Below, piece by piece: positions 39,832 through 49,918 of a stretch of DNA of 64,000 bases. Under the pieces are notes generated by a model. The model saw only the letters and a list, made by a program, of their open reading frames with translations, was not told the origin of the DNA and made no database searches. This DNA is from an uncultured Dermabacteraceae bacterium (lineage in GTDB: Bacteria > Actinomycetota > Actinomycetes > Actinomycetales > Dermabacteraceae), in NCBI GenBank assembly GCA_946223075.1, contig CAMILZ010000002.1:45127-109126 (forward strand). Reading direction: 5' to 3'. A program made the translations under genes and the position numbers. Each line of letters opens with the position of its first letter. Within the stretch, counting starts at the first letter, position 1.

Positions 39832-41361
39832 GTGAAGACTGCAGTCGAGAAGCTGAGCGCCACCCGCGTGAAGCTCAACGTTGAGGTTCCTTTCGAGGAA
39901 CTGAAGCCCGCGATCGATCAGGCCGCGAAGAAGATTGCCAAGGATGTGCAGCTTCCCGGCTTCCGTAAGGGCAAGGTTCCCACGTCGCTCATCGAGCAGC
40001 GTTTCGGCAAGCCCGCCATCATCCAGGAGGCCGTGAACGACGCGCTTCCCGGCTACTACCAGCAGGCCGCCGCCGAGGCGGAGCTCAAGCCGGCAGGCCG
40101 CCCCGAGGTTGAGGTCACGGAAGTTCCGGGCCTTGACGGCTCGGAAGAAGGCAACCTCGTGTTCGTGGTCGAGCAGGATGTGCGCCCCGAAATCGAGCTG
40201 CCCACCTTCGGCGACCTCGAAGTGGAGATCGAAGAGCCCACTGTTGACGACGACGCCGTGGACGTGCGCCTCACCGCGCTGCGCGAGCGTTTCGGCACCC
40301 TCAAGGGCGTGGATCGCCCCGCTGAGGACGGCGACTTCGTGTCGATCGACATGGTTGCGAAGATCGAGGACGAGCAGATCGATACCGTCGAGGGCGTCTC
40401 GTACAACATCGGCGAGGGCAACATGCTCGACGGCCTCGACGAGGCCCTCATTGGCCTTTCGGCTGGCGAGACCACGACCTTCACGTCGAAGCTTGCCGGT
40501 GGCGACCGCGCCGGCGAGGAAGCACAGATCACCGTCACCGCGCAGAGCGTGAAGGTGCGCGAGCTTCCGGAGGCCGACGACGAGTTCGCCGAGCTCGCTT
40601 CCGAGTTCGACACGATCGACGAGCTCAAGGCTGACCTCAAGGCCCAGGCCGAGAAGGACGCCGAGGGCAACCGCGTGGCGCTCGCCCGTAACGCGCTCAT
40701 CGAGAAGCTCCTCGAGGACATCGAGATCGAGGTTCCCGAGCAGCTCGTCAAGGATGAGATCGAGGCGCACCTCGAGAACGAGGGCAAGAACGCCGACGAT
40801 CCGCACGGCGAGGAAATCAAGGACGACACGGTCAAGGCGATCCGTGCGCAGTTCCTCCTTGACGCGATCCTCGAGACGCGCGAGGTCGAGGTGGGCCAGG
40901 AAGACCTCATGAGCTTCATGTCCCAGATGGCCGCGCAGTACGGCATGGACCCGAACACGTTCCTCCAGGCTGTTGCGCAGGGCGGTCAGCTCGAGCAGAT
41001 CTTCGGTGAGGTGCAGCGTTCGAAGGCTCTCGACGACGTGCTCGCCGAGGTGACGGTCAAGTCGACCGAGGGCAAGGTTCTGGACCTGGGTCTTGCGAAG
41101 GGCGAGGAGTCCGACGCTTCCTCGGCCGACGAGGATGCCAAGGCTGAGGGCGAGAAGAAGCCCGCCAAGAAGGCTGCTGCCAAGAAGCCCGCCGCGAAGA
41201 AGACGACCGAAAAGAAGTCCGCGGACAAGAAGACCGCTGAGAAGAAGTCGGCCGCCAAGAAGGCCCCCGCCAAGAAGGCTCCGGCGAAGAAGGCCGCCAC
41301 CAAGAAGGCCACCACGAAGAAGGCTGCCGAGAAGACCGAGGAGAAGAGCGAAGACAAGTAG
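39832..41361 (+). CDS. tig: Trigger factor with Lys/Ala-rich C-terminal tail
   Basis: Protein of 509 residues from GTG 39832, preceded by GAGGAG. The ribosome-binding N-domain has GFRKGKVP, the signature loop that docks near L23 at the exit tunnel. A FKBP-like PPIase domain (DGDFVSIDMVAKI, IGLSAGETTTFT) and the helical C-domain follow. It chaperones nascent chains in the cytosol. From about residue 430 a tail of some 75 residues consists of AKK, PAKK and TEKK units, much like histone H1-like proteins. Usual trigger factors have about 430-470 residues and a short acidic end. The location before clpP1P2X is a conserved chromosomal arrangement, here with a GH13 gene in between. Confidence 0.95.
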   Translation: MKTAVEKLSATRVKLNVEVPFEELKPAIDQAAKKIAKDVQLPGFRKGKVPTSLIEQRFGKPAIIQEAVNDALPGYYQQAAAEAELKPAGRPEVEVTEVPGLDGSEEGNLVFVVEQDVRPEIELPTFGDLEVEIEEPTVDDDAVDVRLTALRERFGTLKGVDRPAEDGDFVSIDMVAKIEDEQIDTVEGVSYNIGEGNMLDGLDEALIGLSAGETTTFTSKLAGGDRAGEEAQITVTAQSVKVRELPEADDEFAELASEFDTIDELKADLKAQAEKDAEGNRVALARNALIEKLLEDIEIEVPEQLVKDEIEAHLENEGKNADDPHGEEIKDDTVKAIRAQFLLDAILETREVEVGQEDLMSFMSQMAAQYGMDPNTFLQAVAQGGQLEQIFGEVQRSKALDDVLAEVTVKSTEGKVLDLGLAKGEESDASSADEDAKAEGEKKPAKKAAAKKPAAKKTTEKKSADKKTAEKKSAAKKAPAKKAPAKKAATKKATTKKAAEKTEEKSEDK

Positions 41362-41377
41362 TCTCGCACCATCCCTT

Positions 41378-41427
41378 AAGGGCGCGGCCCCTCATCGCGA
41401 AAGCGGAGGTGGGGCCGCTACCCTTTT
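41378..41427 (+). terminator. Terminator after trigger factor
   Basis: AAGGGCGCGGCCCC pairs with GGGGCCGCTACCCTT with one bulge, followed by TTTT; 17 bp after the stop. Confidence 0.8.
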
Positions 41428-41462
41428 AACAGCGCGCGGTGCCGTGCGGAGGAGGAGTAGTC

Positions 41463-42710
41463 ATGGCTTGGATCGATCACGCCCTGTGGTGGCACGTGTA
41501 CCCGCTCGGCTTCACCGATGCCCCGATCCGCGAAGGTGATTCTCGTACCGGCCGGGGGCTCGATCACCTCACCGGCTGGCTCGACTATGTGCAAGAGCTT
41601 GGCCTCAACGGGATCGCGCTCGGTCCGATTTTTGAGTCCAAAACCCACGGCTACGACACGCTCGACTACCTCAAAATCGACCCGCGGCTCGGTGACGACG
41701 CGGCCTTCGACCGCTTCCTTGGCGAGTGTAAAAAGCGCGGGATCCGCGTGCTTCTCGACGGCGTGTTTTCGCACGTCTCGACTGATTTTGCGCCGCTTCT
41801 TCGCGAGCTAGAAGGCCCCGGCGACATCGCGAGCGATCGCGAATTTGATATCGATATGGAGGCGAGTGGCGGCCCGGTACCTCGCGTGTGGGAGGGGCAC
41901 GGGGAGCTTGCTCGCTTCAATCACGAAAGCTCCGCCGCTCGCGAGCGGGTCGCCCACGTGATGCGTTTCTGGCTCGAACGGGGAATCGACGGTTGGCGCC
42001 TTGATGCCGCCTATTCCGTGCCCACACGTTTTTGGAACGCGATCATCCCCGACCTCCGCCGAGATTTCCCCGAGGCTTTCTTCTTTGCGGAGATCATTCA
42101 CGGCGACTACGCCGAGTTCGTGCGCGAAGCGGGAGTGGATTCCGCGACCGAGTACGAGTTGTGGAAGGCGATTTATTCGAGCATCGAGCAGAAGAATCTT
42201 TTCGAGCTCGAGTGGACCCTCGGCCGCCACAATACGGTCCTTGAGCATTTTGTTCCGCTCACCTTCGTGGGTAATCACGATACGAGCCGCATCGCGAGCG
42301 TGCTCGGCGCCGATGGTGCCCTCACGGCCCACGCGATCCTCTACACGCTCGGAGGCGCCCCAGCGCTCTACTACGGCGATGAGCAGGCTTTCCGTGGAAT
42401 CAAGGAGGAGCGCATTGGGGGAGACGACGACGTGCGCCAGGCCTTCCCCGATTCCCCGAGCAGTTTCATCGGCGAAGGCCCCGCGATGCGCGATGCGATT
42501 GCAGGGCTCATCGGCGTGCGCCGCGCGCACCCGTGGCTCGTCACGGCCCGCACCGAGGTTCTCGACATCGCGAACGAGAAGATGATGTACCGCGTCCACG
42601 AACATGGGGGAGAAAGCCTCCTCGACGTCGAGATAGCCCTCGACGAAAGCCCCCGCGCGACCATCCGCGATGCGAGCGGCGATGTGCTGTGGTCCCAGCC
42701 GCGGCTCTAG
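41463..42710 (+). CDS. GH13 alpha-amylase family protein
   Basis: Protein of 415 residues from ATG 41463 after GGAGGAG. The compact GH13 barrel starts WWHVYPLGF, then [29 protein letters not shown], nucleophile Asp in [13 protein letters not shown], acid/base Glu in [12 protein letters not shown] and transition-state Asp in [11 protein letters not shown]. All three catalytic acids are present. It is short for an amylase and has no signal peptide, so it acts inside the cell on malto-oligosaccharides or a related transfer reaction; the subfamily is unclear. A near-complete copy of the dispersed motif follows the stop at 42714. Confidence 0.88.
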   Translation: MAWIDHALWWHVYPLGFTDAPIREGDSRTGRGLDHLTGWLDYVQELGLNGIALGPIFESKTHGYDTLDYLKIDPRLGDDAAFDRFLGECKKRGIRVLLDGVFSHVSTDFAPLLRELEGPGDIASDREFDIDMEASGGPVPRVWEGHGELARFNHESSAARERVAHVMRFWLERGIDGWRLDAAYSVPTRFWNAIIPDLRRDFPEAFFFAEIIHGDYAEFVREAGVDSATEYELWKAIYSSIEQKNLFELEWTLGRHNTVLEHFVPLTFVGNHDTSRIASVLGADGALTAHAILYTLGGAPALYYGDEQAFRGIKEERIGGDDDVRQAFPDSPSSFIGEGPAMRDAIAGLIGVRRAHPWLVTARTEVLDIANEKMMYRVHEHGGESLLDVEIALDESPRATIRDASGDVLWSQPRL

Positions 42711-42814
42711 CACAGCAACCGTCGGAACTGCGCCCCTGGCGAACAGGGCCACCAAGCCCTCTCGCGGTCGCTAAGGTTGAGGGGTACGAAACCTCAATTT
42801 ACAAGGAGTGCACC

Positions 42815-43432
42815 GTGACTCAGCACAGCGTGAACGCGGCCGGTGAAATGCCGCTTGGCCTCGACGACAACGTGTACCAGCGGCTCCTGCGCGAGCGCAT
42901 CGTGTGGCTCGGCTCGGATGTTCGCGACGATAACGCGAACGCGATCTGCGCGAAGCTGCTCCTGCTGGCCGCGGAAGATCCCGATAAGGACATCTTCCTC
43001 TACATCAACAGCCCCGGCGGTTCGATCACGGCGGGCATGGCCATCTACGACACGATGCAGTACATCAAACCCGATGTCGTCACGGTCGCGATGGGCATGG
43101 CCGCTTCGATGGGCCAGTTCCTGCTGAGCTCGGGAACACCCGGCAAGCGCTTTGCGACGCCCCACACCCGCATCCTCATGCACCAGCCGCTCGGTGGTCT
43201 CGGCGGCACCGCCTCGGAGATCAAGATCCAGGCCGACCTGATCCTCTCAATGAAGCAGCAGATGGCCGAGATCACAGCTGAGCAGACCGGCAAGAGCGTC
43301 GAGCAAATCATTGCCGACGGCGACCGCGACCACTGGTTCACCGCCCCCGAAGCCCTCGAATACGGCTTCATTGACCGGATCGTGTCGGCCGCTGGCGACG
43401 TGACCGGCGACGGCGGCATGGACGAGAACTGA
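42815..43432 (+). CDS. clpP1: ATP-dependent Clp protease subunit ClpP1
   Basis: Protein of 205 residues from GTG 42815 after AAGGAG; the open frame upstream overlaps the GH13 gene and is not used. Catalytic triad: Ser98 in GMAASMGQ, His123 in ILMHQP and Asp172 in [28 protein letters not shown] is the family signature. With ClpP2 it forms the mixed tetradecamer fed by ClpX or ClpC. In actinobacteria the clpP1P2 operon is usually controlled by ClgR; I did not find a certain ClgR site. It lies 26 bp upstream of clpP2. Confidence 0.96.
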   Translation: MTQHSVNAAGEMPLGLDDNVYQRLLRERIVWLGSDVRDDNANAICAKLLLLAAEDPDKDIFLYINSPGGSITAGMAIYDTMQYIKPDVVTVAMGMAASMGQFLLSSGTPGKRFATPHTRILMHQPLGGLGGTASEIKIQADLILSMKQQMAEITAEQTGKSVEQIIADGDRDHWFTAPEALEYGFIDRIVSAAGDVTGDGGMDEN

Positions 43433-43458
43433 CGCGGCGAAACCAAAGGAGTACACCC

Positions 43459-44115
43459 ATGACATTTGAGCCCTCCATGAAAGCCGGCCACATGCCGAGC
43501 GCGCGCTACGTGTTGCCCACGTACGAAGAGCGCACCGCCTACGGCTTCAAGCGCCAGGACCCGTACGCGAAGCTGTTCGAGGATCGCATCATCTTCCTCG
43601 GCGTGCAGGTGGACGACGCCTCGGCTGACGACGTGATGGCACAGCTGCTCGTGCTCGAATCGCAAGATCCGGACCGCGACATCACGCTGTACATCAACAG
43701 CCCGGGCGGCTCGTTCACGGCGCTCACGGCGATCTACGACACGATGCAGTACATCAAGCCGGATGTCACAACCGTGTGCCTCGGTCAGGCGGCCTCCGCC
43801 GCCGCAGTTCTGCTCGCGGCCGGAGCGCCCGGCAAGCGCCTCGCCCTGCCGAACGCGCGCATCCTCATCCACCAGCCCGCGATGGGCGGCCAGGGGGGCG
43901 GCCAGGCCTCGGATATCGAGATCCAGGCCAACGAGATCCTCCGCATGCGCGAGTGGCTCGAGGACACCCTCGCTCACCACTCGGGCCGCGACCGAGGAGA
44001 GGTTCACCGCGACATCGAGCGCGACAAGATCCTCACCGCGCAGGGCGCGCTCGAGTACGGCCTTATCGACCAGGTTCTCGCCCGCCGAAGCGAGCAGGAC
44101 CAGATCGGCCAGTAA
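43459..44115 (+). CDS. clpP2: ATP-dependent Clp protease subunit ClpP2
   Basis: Protein of 218 residues with an N-terminal extension of about 25 residues that includes a probable propeptide. Catalytic triad: Ser113 in GQAASAAA, His138 in ILIHQP and Asp188 in ERDKIL. The glycine-rich [20 protein letters not shown] follows. A ribosome site (AAAGGAG) precedes the ATG. ClpP1 and ClpP2 are distinct paralogues that assemble together in the cytosol for regulated protein degradation. The pair and clpX lie in conserved order, with a hairpin before clpX. Confidence 0.96.
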   Translation: MTFEPSMKAGHMPSARYVLPTYEERTAYGFKRQDPYAKLFEDRIIFLGVQVDDASADDVMAQLLVLESQDPDRDITLYINSPGGSFTALTAIYDTMQYIKPDVTTVCLGQAASAAAVLLAAGAPGKRLALPNARILIHQPAMGGQGGGQASDIEIQANEILRMREWLEDTLAHHSGRDRGEVHRDIERDKILTAQGALEYGLIDQVLARRSEQDQIGQ

Positions 44116-44138
44116 GCGCGATACGCGCACGATGCGGC

Positions 44139-44185
44139 CGGGGAGGTGCGCCACAGCGACACACGCTCGTGGGTGCGCCTCCCCG
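44139..44185 (+). terminator. Terminator or attenuator between clpP2 and clpX
   Basis: A 14-bp stem pairs CGGGGAGGTGCGCC with GGTGCGCCTCCCCG and is followed by TTTCG. It probably lets clpX be expressed at a different level from clpP1P2. Confidence 0.75.
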
Positions 44186-44252
44186 TTTCGCTGCCCCGCT
44201 GCCGATAGTGTGGCAAACGCCCGAAAACTTCCCCGGGAAGGACTCCTCCTCC

Positions 44253-45557
44253 ATGGCACAGATTGGTGATTCGAGCGAGATCTACAAGTGCTCGTTCTGC
44301 GGCAAGTCGCAAAAGCAGGTCGAGCGGCTGATCTCCGGCCCTCACGTGTACATCTGCGAAGAATGCATCGAGCTGTGCAACGAGATCATTGCCGAGGAAA
44401 CCGAAGCCGCGGAAAAGAAGGAAGAGCAGGCGAAGGAGCTTGAGCTTCCGAAGCCTAACGAGATCTTCGACTTCCTCGAGACCCACATCGTGGGGCAGGA
44501 AACCGCGAAGCGTGCCCTCTCGGTTGCCGTGTACAACCACTACAAGCGCGTGCGCGCGAGCGAAACGAAAGATTCCGGCATTGGCACGGATATCGACGAG
44601 GTCGAGGTCGCAAAGTCGAACGTGCTCGTCGTAGGCCCCACGGGCTGCGGCAAAACTTACCTCGCGCAGACTCTCGCGAAGCTGCTCAACGTGCCGTTCG
44701 CGATGGCCGATGCGACCGCCCTCACCGAGGCCGGCTACGTGGGCGAGGATGTGGAAAACGTTCTGCTCAAGCTGCTCCAGGCCGCCGACTGGGATGTGAA
44801 GCGCGCCGAGCGCGGCATCATTTACATCGACGAGATCGACAAGATTGGCCGCAAGGCGGAAAACCCGTCGATCACGCGCGACGTGTCCGGCGAAGGCGTG
44901 CAGCAGGGCCTGCTCAAGATCCTCGAGGGCACCGTCTCGGCCGTTCCGCCGCAGGGCGGGCGCAAGCACCCGCAGCAGGACTACGTCCAGCTCGACACCA
45001 CCAACGTGCTGTTTATTGTCGCGGGTGCGTTCGCGGGCATCGAGGACATCATCAGCAACCGCACCGGCAAGCGTGGCATCGGTTTCGGCAGCCAGCTTCA
45101 TACCCCGCTCGATGAGCAGGAGATCTACGCGAAGCTCCTGCCCGAGGACCTCCTGAAGTTCGGCCTCATCCCCGAATTCATCGGCCGCCTTCCCGTGCTA
45201 ACCTCCGTCACGAACCTCGATCGCGAGGATCTCACGCGCATCCTCATCGAGCCGAAGAACGCGCTCGTGAAGCAGTACCAGAAGATGTTCGCCCTCGACG
45301 AGGTTGAGCTCGACTTCGAGCCGCTCGCCCTCGAAGCAATCGCCGACCGCGCCCTCGAACGCGGCACGGGCGCGCGCGGCCTGCGCGCGATCATGGAAGA
45401 AATTCTCCAGCCCGTGATGTTCGAGGTGCCGTCTCGCGACGACGTCGTCAAGATCGTCATCACCGAAGCCGTCGTGACCGAGGCCCGCGAACCGCTCATG
45501 CTCACGCGCGCCGAATCTGGTGAGGCGAGCGAGAAGAAGCGCCGACGCAGCGCCTAG
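44253..45557 (+). CDS. clpX: ATP-dependent Clp protease ATP-binding subunit ClpX
   Basis: Protein of 434 residues from ATG 44253. The N-terminal zinc-binding domain has Cys13, Cys16, Cys35 and Cys38. The AAA+ core has Walker A GPTGCGKT (128-135), Walker [11 protein letters not shown] (189-198), the pore loop GYVGEDV and sensor 2 [11 protein letters not shown]. ClpX unfolds tagged substrates and feeds them to the ClpP1P2 chamber. The IGF-type ClpP-docking loop is present as RGIGFGSQ. The C-terminus ends EKKRRRSA. The gene is placed after clpP1P2 and a possible attenuator. Confidence 0.97.
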   Translation: MAQIGDSSEIYKCSFCGKSQKQVERLISGPHVYICEECIELCNEIIAEETEAAEKKEEQAKELELPKPNEIFDFLETHIVGQETAKRALSVAVYNHYKRVRASETKDSGIGTDIDEVEVAKSNVLVVGPTGCGKTYLAQTLAKLLNVPFAMADATALTEAGYVGEDVENVLLKLLQAADWDVKRAERGIIYIDEIDKIGRKAENPSITRDVSGEGVQQGLLKILEGTVSAVPPQGGRKHPQQDYVQLDTTNVLFIVAGAFAGIEDIISNRTGKRGIGFGSQLHTPLDEQEIYAKLLPEDLLKFGLIPEFIGRLPVLTSVTNLDREDLTRILIEPKNALVKQYQKMFALDEVELDFEPLALEAIADRALERGTGARGLRAIMEEILQPVMFEVPSRDDVVKIVITEAVVTEAREPLMLTRAESGEASEKKRRRSA

Positions 45558-45609
45558 CTCTCTCGCGGACGCGCTTTACTCGCGCCGCTTCGCCTGCAAG
45601 GCTTAGCGC

Positions 45610-45954
45610 ATGAACGATTCTCCCGCGACGCCGAGCGCCGGCGCCCACGTGACCGAGGACGAGATCGCTCGCGCTCGCGAGGTGCTCGGCCGCCACCGCC
45701 AGTCAATCGACAACATCGACGCGGCCCTCGTGCACCTACTCGCCGAGCGCTTCAAGTTCACGCAGGCCGTGGGTGCGCTCAAGGCCGAGCACGGTCTGCC
45801 CGCGGGCGACCCGGATCGCGAAAAACAGCAGGTTGAGCGCCTCACGCGCCTCGCCGAAGAATCGGGCCTCGACCCCGTTTTCGCGCAGCGCTTCCTCAAT
45901 TTCCTCGTGACCGAAGTGATCCGCCACCACGAGACGATCGCGGCTGAGAAGTAG
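45610..45954 (+). CDS. Chorismate mutase (AroQ type)
   Basis: All-helical protein of 114 residues. The AroQ pattern includes RHRQSIDNIDAALVHLLAERFKFTQAVGALKAEHGLPAGDPDREKQQVERL, with the Arg and Lys residues that hold chorismate, and a C-terminal helix FLNFLVTEVIRHHE. It turns chorismate into prephenate for Phe/Tyr synthesis, while the pab genes in this window draw on the same substrate for folate. Length is in the usual 85-115 range. Single gene, convergent with soxG. Confidence 0.93.
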   Translation: MNDSPATPSAGAHVTEDEIARAREVLGRHRQSIDNIDAALVHLLAERFKFTQAVGALKAEHGLPAGDPDREKQQVERLTRLAEESGLDPVFAQRFLNFLVTEVIRHHETIAAEK

Positions 45955-45995
45955 CGCCGCGCTTTCTCACTCGGCACTCTTCCCTCAGCAGAGCG

Positions 45996-46610
45996 CTAAA
46001 GCACCTCGCTCTGGCGATACTCACTCATCGCATCGATGATCCACCGGGCCACGAAATCGGCGAAACTCGCGCGCGGGTAAAGGCGCCACACGTTGTGCTC
46101 TACGCGGTGTAGAAGAATCGGCACGTGCGCGAGCTGGGTCGCGATCGCGCGGCCCGCGGGGAACTCGCGCGGGTGAAGGTCGGCGTTGCAGCCCTTCTCA
46201 AGGAGCTCCTCGGAAGCTCGCCCCGAAAGCTCGAACACCGTGCGGTTCGCGGAAAGATCCACGGCGTGCCCCGGAAGACCCTCGAGGGACGCCTCGAGAT
46301 CGGCGACGGCGCCCTGGGTCAATTCCGTGGGATCGACGTACAGGAATTCGTCGGGCGAAAGCCACAGAACGTGGCCGGCGTCGGACCTTCCCGTGACCTG
46401 CCCAACCCCCGCGGGAAGCGCAAAGCCGAGCACGCTCTCAAGGGCCCGTGCGCTCTCGCTTCCCGGCGTCGCGCGTAGCCCCACCTGGAGCGGCGCATCG
46501 AGTTCCGTGAGCGCGACCGAGCGGGGCCCGCACACACGCGCCGCTTCCATCTCACGTGCGAGGTGCGCGGCGGGTGTCACGCGGAATTCTTTCAACTGAG
46601 CGTTAGCCAT
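45996..46610 (-). CDS. soxG: Sarcosine oxidase gamma subunit
   Basis: Protein of 204 residues at the end of the soxBDAG operon, overlapping soxA by 8 nt. It shows the SoxG folate-binding-like domain: LWLSPDEFLYVDP, LEGLPGHAVDLSANRTVFELSGRASEELLEKGCNADLHPREFP and RVEHNVWRLYPRASFADFVARWI. The subunit is related to aminomethyltransferase and is required for the heterotetramer that oxidises sarcosine to glycine, formaldehyde (or methylene-THF) and H2O2. All four genes are present and intact. No glyA or purU gene, often found with sox operons, is adjacent. Confidence 0.93.
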   Translation of the reverse strand: MANAQLKEFRVTPAAHLAREMEAARVCGPRSVALTELDAPLQVGLRATPGSESARALESVLGFALPAGVGQVTGRSDAGHVLWLSPDEFLYVDPTELTQGAVADLEASLEGLPGHAVDLSANRTVFELSGRASEELLEKGCNADLHPREFPAGRAIATQLAHVPILLHRVEHNVWRLYPRASFADFVARWIIDAMSEYRQSEVL

Positions 46611-49578
46611 CGCGGCGCTCTCCTTCCGGGTCGAACAGGCACAGGGGCCCGATTTCTACATCGACGAGACGGCCATCGAGCGGGCTCGAGATGATCTCGC
46701 CTATGCGCTCGCGACCGCGCTCGATGAGCGCGAGACCAAAGGTGCGGCCGAGCGCGACCGAGTCGTAACTCGAGGTCACCCAGCCGATGTCCTCGATCTG
46801 CCCGTCGCCGGGAAGCAGCGGGGTCGCGACGCTCGCCTCGCGCACCTTGAGATCCGTGCCCTTCTCGACGAGCTGGGCGCCCTCGCGAAGCTTGAGCCTG
46901 CGATCCACGGGCATGACGCTCACGAGGTGGCGGCGATCCTCGGCCGCGGTGTGCGCCCGCGCGAACGACCGCTTGCCGAGGAACTCGTCCTTCTTCTTCG
47001 ACACGACCCAGCCCATGCCCGCATCGTGCGGCGTGACCGTGCCGTCCGTGTCCTGACCGACGATGATGAAGCCTTTCTCGGCGCGCAGCACGTGCATCGT
47101 CTCCGTGCCGTACGGCGTGATGCCGAACTCGCGCCCGGCCTCCTCGACGGCCTCCCACACGGCGAGCCCGTAGTACGCCTCGACGTTGATCTCGAAGCAC
47201 AGCTCGCCCGAGAACGAAATGCGGCACACGCGCGCGGGAATCCCGTTCGCGAGGGTCGTGTCGCGAAACGCCATGAATGGGAAGCCCTTCGCGGAAACGT
47301 CGATGTTCGGCACGACCTTCTCGATCACCGCGCGCGACTTCGGGCCCGCGACCGTGATCGTCGCGTATTGCTCGGTGACGGACGTCAGCGTCACGTCGAG
47401 CTCGGGCCACTCCGTTTGCAAATATTCCTCGAGGTGGTCGAGAACCTTCGCGGCGCCCGAGGATGTTGTCGTCATGAGGAAGCGATCCTCCGCGAGGCGC
47501 ATCGTCACGCCATCGTCGAAGATCATGCCGTCGGGCGTGCACATCACGCCGTAGCGCCCCATGCCGACCTTGAGCAGGCGGAACGAGTTCGTGTACACGC
47601 GGTCGAGGAACTCCGCCGCATCCGCCCCGCGAATCTCGATCTTCCCGAGCGTCGTGCCGTCCATGAAGCCCACGGATTCGCGTACGGCCGCGCATTCGCG
47701 ACGCACGGCCGCGTCCATGGACTCGGCGCCTTGCGGGTAGTACCAGGGGCGCTTCCACTGGCCCACGTCCTCAAACTCGGCGCCGTGGGCGAGGTGCCAG
47801 GGCTGGATCGACGTGATCCGCGCGGCATCGAACAGGTCGCCGCGCTCGCGGCCCGCAATGACGGCAAAGGACACGGGGGAGTAGGGCGCGCGGTAGTTCG
47901 AAACGCCGACCTTCTCGAGGTCGTCTTCGCCAAGCGCCGCCGCGAGGATCGCCATCGCGTTCACACCCGAGGTTTTGCCCTGATCGTTCGCCGTGCCGAT
48001 CGACGTGTAGCGCTTGATGTGCTCGATGCTGCGCATGCCCGCCCCGTAGGCGCGCATGACCTCGGCAACCGCTTGGTCGCGCTGGAGATCCACGAAGTGC
48101 TCGTTCCACTCACCCGGATCGCCCTCCTCCGCGGGCACGAGCCACACGGGGCGCACGGGGGAGCGGTCGAGGGGAAGTGCGGTTCCGACGCTTGCCTCGG
48201 CCACCTCGCGCTTCAGTTTCCCGGCGTTGAAGCCCTTTGCTTCGGCGGCGGCCTCACGGGCCTCGATGCCCACGCGGTGACCGATATCGAGCGCGGACGA
48301 GAGGGAGTACTGGCCCGTGAGGGCACCCGCGTGGTGCTGATGCGCAACCGGGGTTACGGGCACGAAGCCGGCGATGTCGCTCTTCCACGTGGTCTTACCT
48401 TGGCGGTGTGTGTGCAGGTGCACGGTGGGGCTGTAGCCGCCCGAGACGGCGAGGAGGTCCACGTCGATGTGGTCGGCTTCGCCCGTGAGTGCGGCGTTCT
48501 CGTCGAGGCCTCGCACCCTGACGCCCGTGAGGAGGCCGCCTTCGCCCGCGTCGGTATCGACCACGGCGGAGCCTGAGTAGAGCGCCGCGCCTACATCGCG
48601 TGCGATTTTCTTGCAATGCTCGGGAACGTCGGCGCGTGCATCGATGATCGCGGCGACTTGTGCGCCGGCTGCTGCGAGGTCGAGCGCGCTCTCGTAGCCG
48701 GCGTCGTTGGTGGTGAAGAGCGCCGCGCGTCGGCCCGGAAGCGCGCCGTAGCGGTTGATGTAGGTGCTCACGGCCGAGGCGAGCATGATGCCCGGGCGGT
48801 CGTTGTTCTTGAACACGAGTGGCCGCTCGAGGGCACCGGTCGCGAGGATGACCTCCGCGGCGCGGAACTGCCACATGCGCTGCCGCGACACCCCGGGTCG
48901 CTTCGCGCGCGGCAAGTGATCGGTGCGGTTCTCGACCGCGATCACGTAGTTCGCGTCGTAGCAACCGAACGCGCTCGTGCGCGGAAGATACGTGAAGTCG
49001 CTGTTCTTCTTGAGCTTCTCGATCTCGGCGCTCGCCCATTCGGGGCCGCTCACACCATCGATCTTCACGTCGCGTGCGGAGAGCAGCGAACCGCCAGGCG
49101 TGGGCTGGTCGTCGAGGAGCACGACCCTGCACTGCCCAGCGAGGGCCGAGCGCGCGGCGGCGATGCCCGCGGGTCCCGCACCCACGATGAGCACGTCCAC
49201 GTGGCGATGCTTGTGGTCGTAGAGCGCTGGGTCGGGGCGAGGATCCAGTGCGCCCTGACCGGAAACAAAGATGGTCTCGAGACCGGGCGTTGCAGGGACC
49301 GTGGTCACAGGCAGCATCGTCTCGTCGATGTCGTGCGCATCGCGCGCACGAACCGTAATGAGGCCGTTCGGCTCCTCGATGCCCGCCGCGAGGATCCCGC
49401 GCGGGCGGTGACGATACATCGATTCGGCCGTGTGGATCCGGCCCGAGGCGATGAGCGCCGAAGCGACCGTGTCACCCTCGAATGCCTCGATCTCCACGCC
49501 ATCGACCGTGATCGAGAAGGGCTCGGCGCTCGCGAGGTCGTGCCTGGGGGAATGCTCGGGGGATAGTCGCATGCTCAC
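46603..49578 (-). CDS. soxA: Sarcosine oxidase alpha subunit
   Basis: Protein of 991 residues, of normal SoxA length. The N-terminus has a ferredoxin-like fold region (ITVDGVEIEAFEGDTVASALIASG). The NAD-binding Rossmann fold is VLIVGAGPAGIAAARSAL, with a second dinucleotide fold later (RRAALFTTNDAGYESALDL). The C-terminal 400 residues form the aminomethyltransferase-like (GCV_T) domain that binds tetrahydrofolate (GMGRYGVMCTPDGMIFDDGV, AEKGFIIVGQDTDGTVTPHDAGM). Together with SoxB it forms the catalytic core. An exact copy of the dispersed motif lies between the two halves at 48184-48196, read as part of ASVGTALPLD. It overlaps soxD by 4 nt and soxG by 8 nt. Confidence 0.96.
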   Translation of the reverse strand: MSMRLSPEHSPRHDLASAEPFSITVDGVEIEAFEGDTVASALIASGRIHTAESMYRHRPRGILAAGIEEPNGLITVRARDAHDIDETMLPVTTVPATPGLETIFVSGQGALDPRPDPALYDHKHRHVDVLIVGAGPAGIAAARSALAGQCRVVLLDDQPTPGGSLLSARDVKIDGVSGPEWASAEIEKLKKNSDFTYLPRTSAFGCYDANYVIAVENRTDHLPRAKRPGVSRQRMWQFRAAEVILATGALERPLVFKNNDRPGIMLASAVSTYINRYGALPGRRAALFTTNDAGYESALDLAAAGAQVAAIIDARADVPEHCKKIARDVGAALYSGSAVVDTDAGEGGLLTGVRVRGLDENAALTGEADHIDVDLLAVSGGYSPTVHLHTHRQGKTTWKSDIAGFVPVTPVAHQHHAGALTGQYSLSSALDIGHRVGIEAREAAAEAKGFNAGKLKREVAEASVGTALPLDRSPVRPVWLVPAEEGDPGEWNEHFVDLQRDQAVAEVMRAYGAGMRSIEHIKRYTSIGTANDQGKTSGVNAMAILAAALGEDDLEKVGVSNYRAPYSPVSFAVIAGRERGDLFDAARITSIQPWHLAHGAEFEDVGQWKRPWYYPQGAESMDAAVRRECAAVRESVGFMDGTTLGKIEIRGADAAEFLDRVYTNSFRLLKVGMGRYGVMCTPDGMIFDDGVTMRLAEDRFLMTTTSSGAAKVLDHLEEYLQTEWPELDVTLTSVTEQYATITVAGPKSRAVIEKVVPNIDVSAKGFPFMAFRDTTLANGIPARVCRISFSGELCFEINVEAYYGLAVWEAVEEAGREFGITPYGTETMHVLRAEKGFIIVGQDTDGTVTPHDAGMGWVVSKKKDEFLGKRSFARAHTAAEDRRHLVSVMPVDRRLKLREGAQLVEKGTDLKVREASVATPLLPGDGQIEDIGWVTSSYDSVALGRTFGLALIERGRERIGEIISSPLDGRLVDVEIGPLCLFDPEGERRDG
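48184..48196 (+). repeat. Single exact copy of the dispersed motif within soxA
   Basis: TCCGACGCTTGCC, in the linker between the oxidoreductase and aminomethyltransferase parts. Confidence 0.8.
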
Positions 49579-49892
49579 TTGGTTTCTCCCATCGTCGGTG
49601 CGGCCTCGTTGCCGCGGTCAAGGACGGGGCGTTTCTCGCCCGCCGGGTAGAACGCGAGGAACTCGTGGGTTGCGGTATCGCGCAGGGCGTTGAACCATTT
49701 GCGGCAGCCTCCCGTGTGGAGCCACCGTTCGGCATACTCACCCTTGGGGTTCGAACGGTAGAACAGGTAGTGGGCCCATTCCTCATCGCTGAGGTCCGCG
49801 GTTTTTTCGGGGTAGGCCACGTGGGCCTCGCCGCCGTAGTGGAATTCGATCTCGTCGCGATCGCCGCAGTGGGGGCACGTGAGAAGAAGCAT
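49575..49892 (-). CDS. soxD: Sarcosine oxidase delta subunit
   Basis: Protein of 105 residues with the zinc ligands of SoxD: LTCPHCGDRDEIEFHYGGEA at 4-23 and GGCRKWFNALRDTATHEF near 60-77. The length is typical. The subunit is structural and sits at the edge of the heterotetramer. It overlaps soxA by 4 nt and follows soxB by 26 bp, so the order is soxB-soxD-soxA-soxG as in Corynebacterium and Arthrobacter. Confidence 0.94.
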   Translation of the reverse strand: MLLLTCPHCGDRDEIEFHYGGEAHVAYPEKTADLSDEEWAHYLFYRSNPKGEYAERWLHTGGCRKWFNALRDTATHEFLAFYPAGEKRPVLDRGNEAAPTMGETK

Positions 49893-49918
49893 CGTTGGTC
49901 TCTCTTTCGCCGTGGGGG

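Noticed and set aside
46370..46400. GGCGTCGGACC in soxG as a further dispersed-motif copy
   Set aside because: Only the outer eight bases match; the inner TTGCC part is missing.
46927..48576. Plus-strand 549-codon frame opposite soxA
   Set aside because: Low-complexity Arg/His/Val translation; soxA is intact on the other strand.
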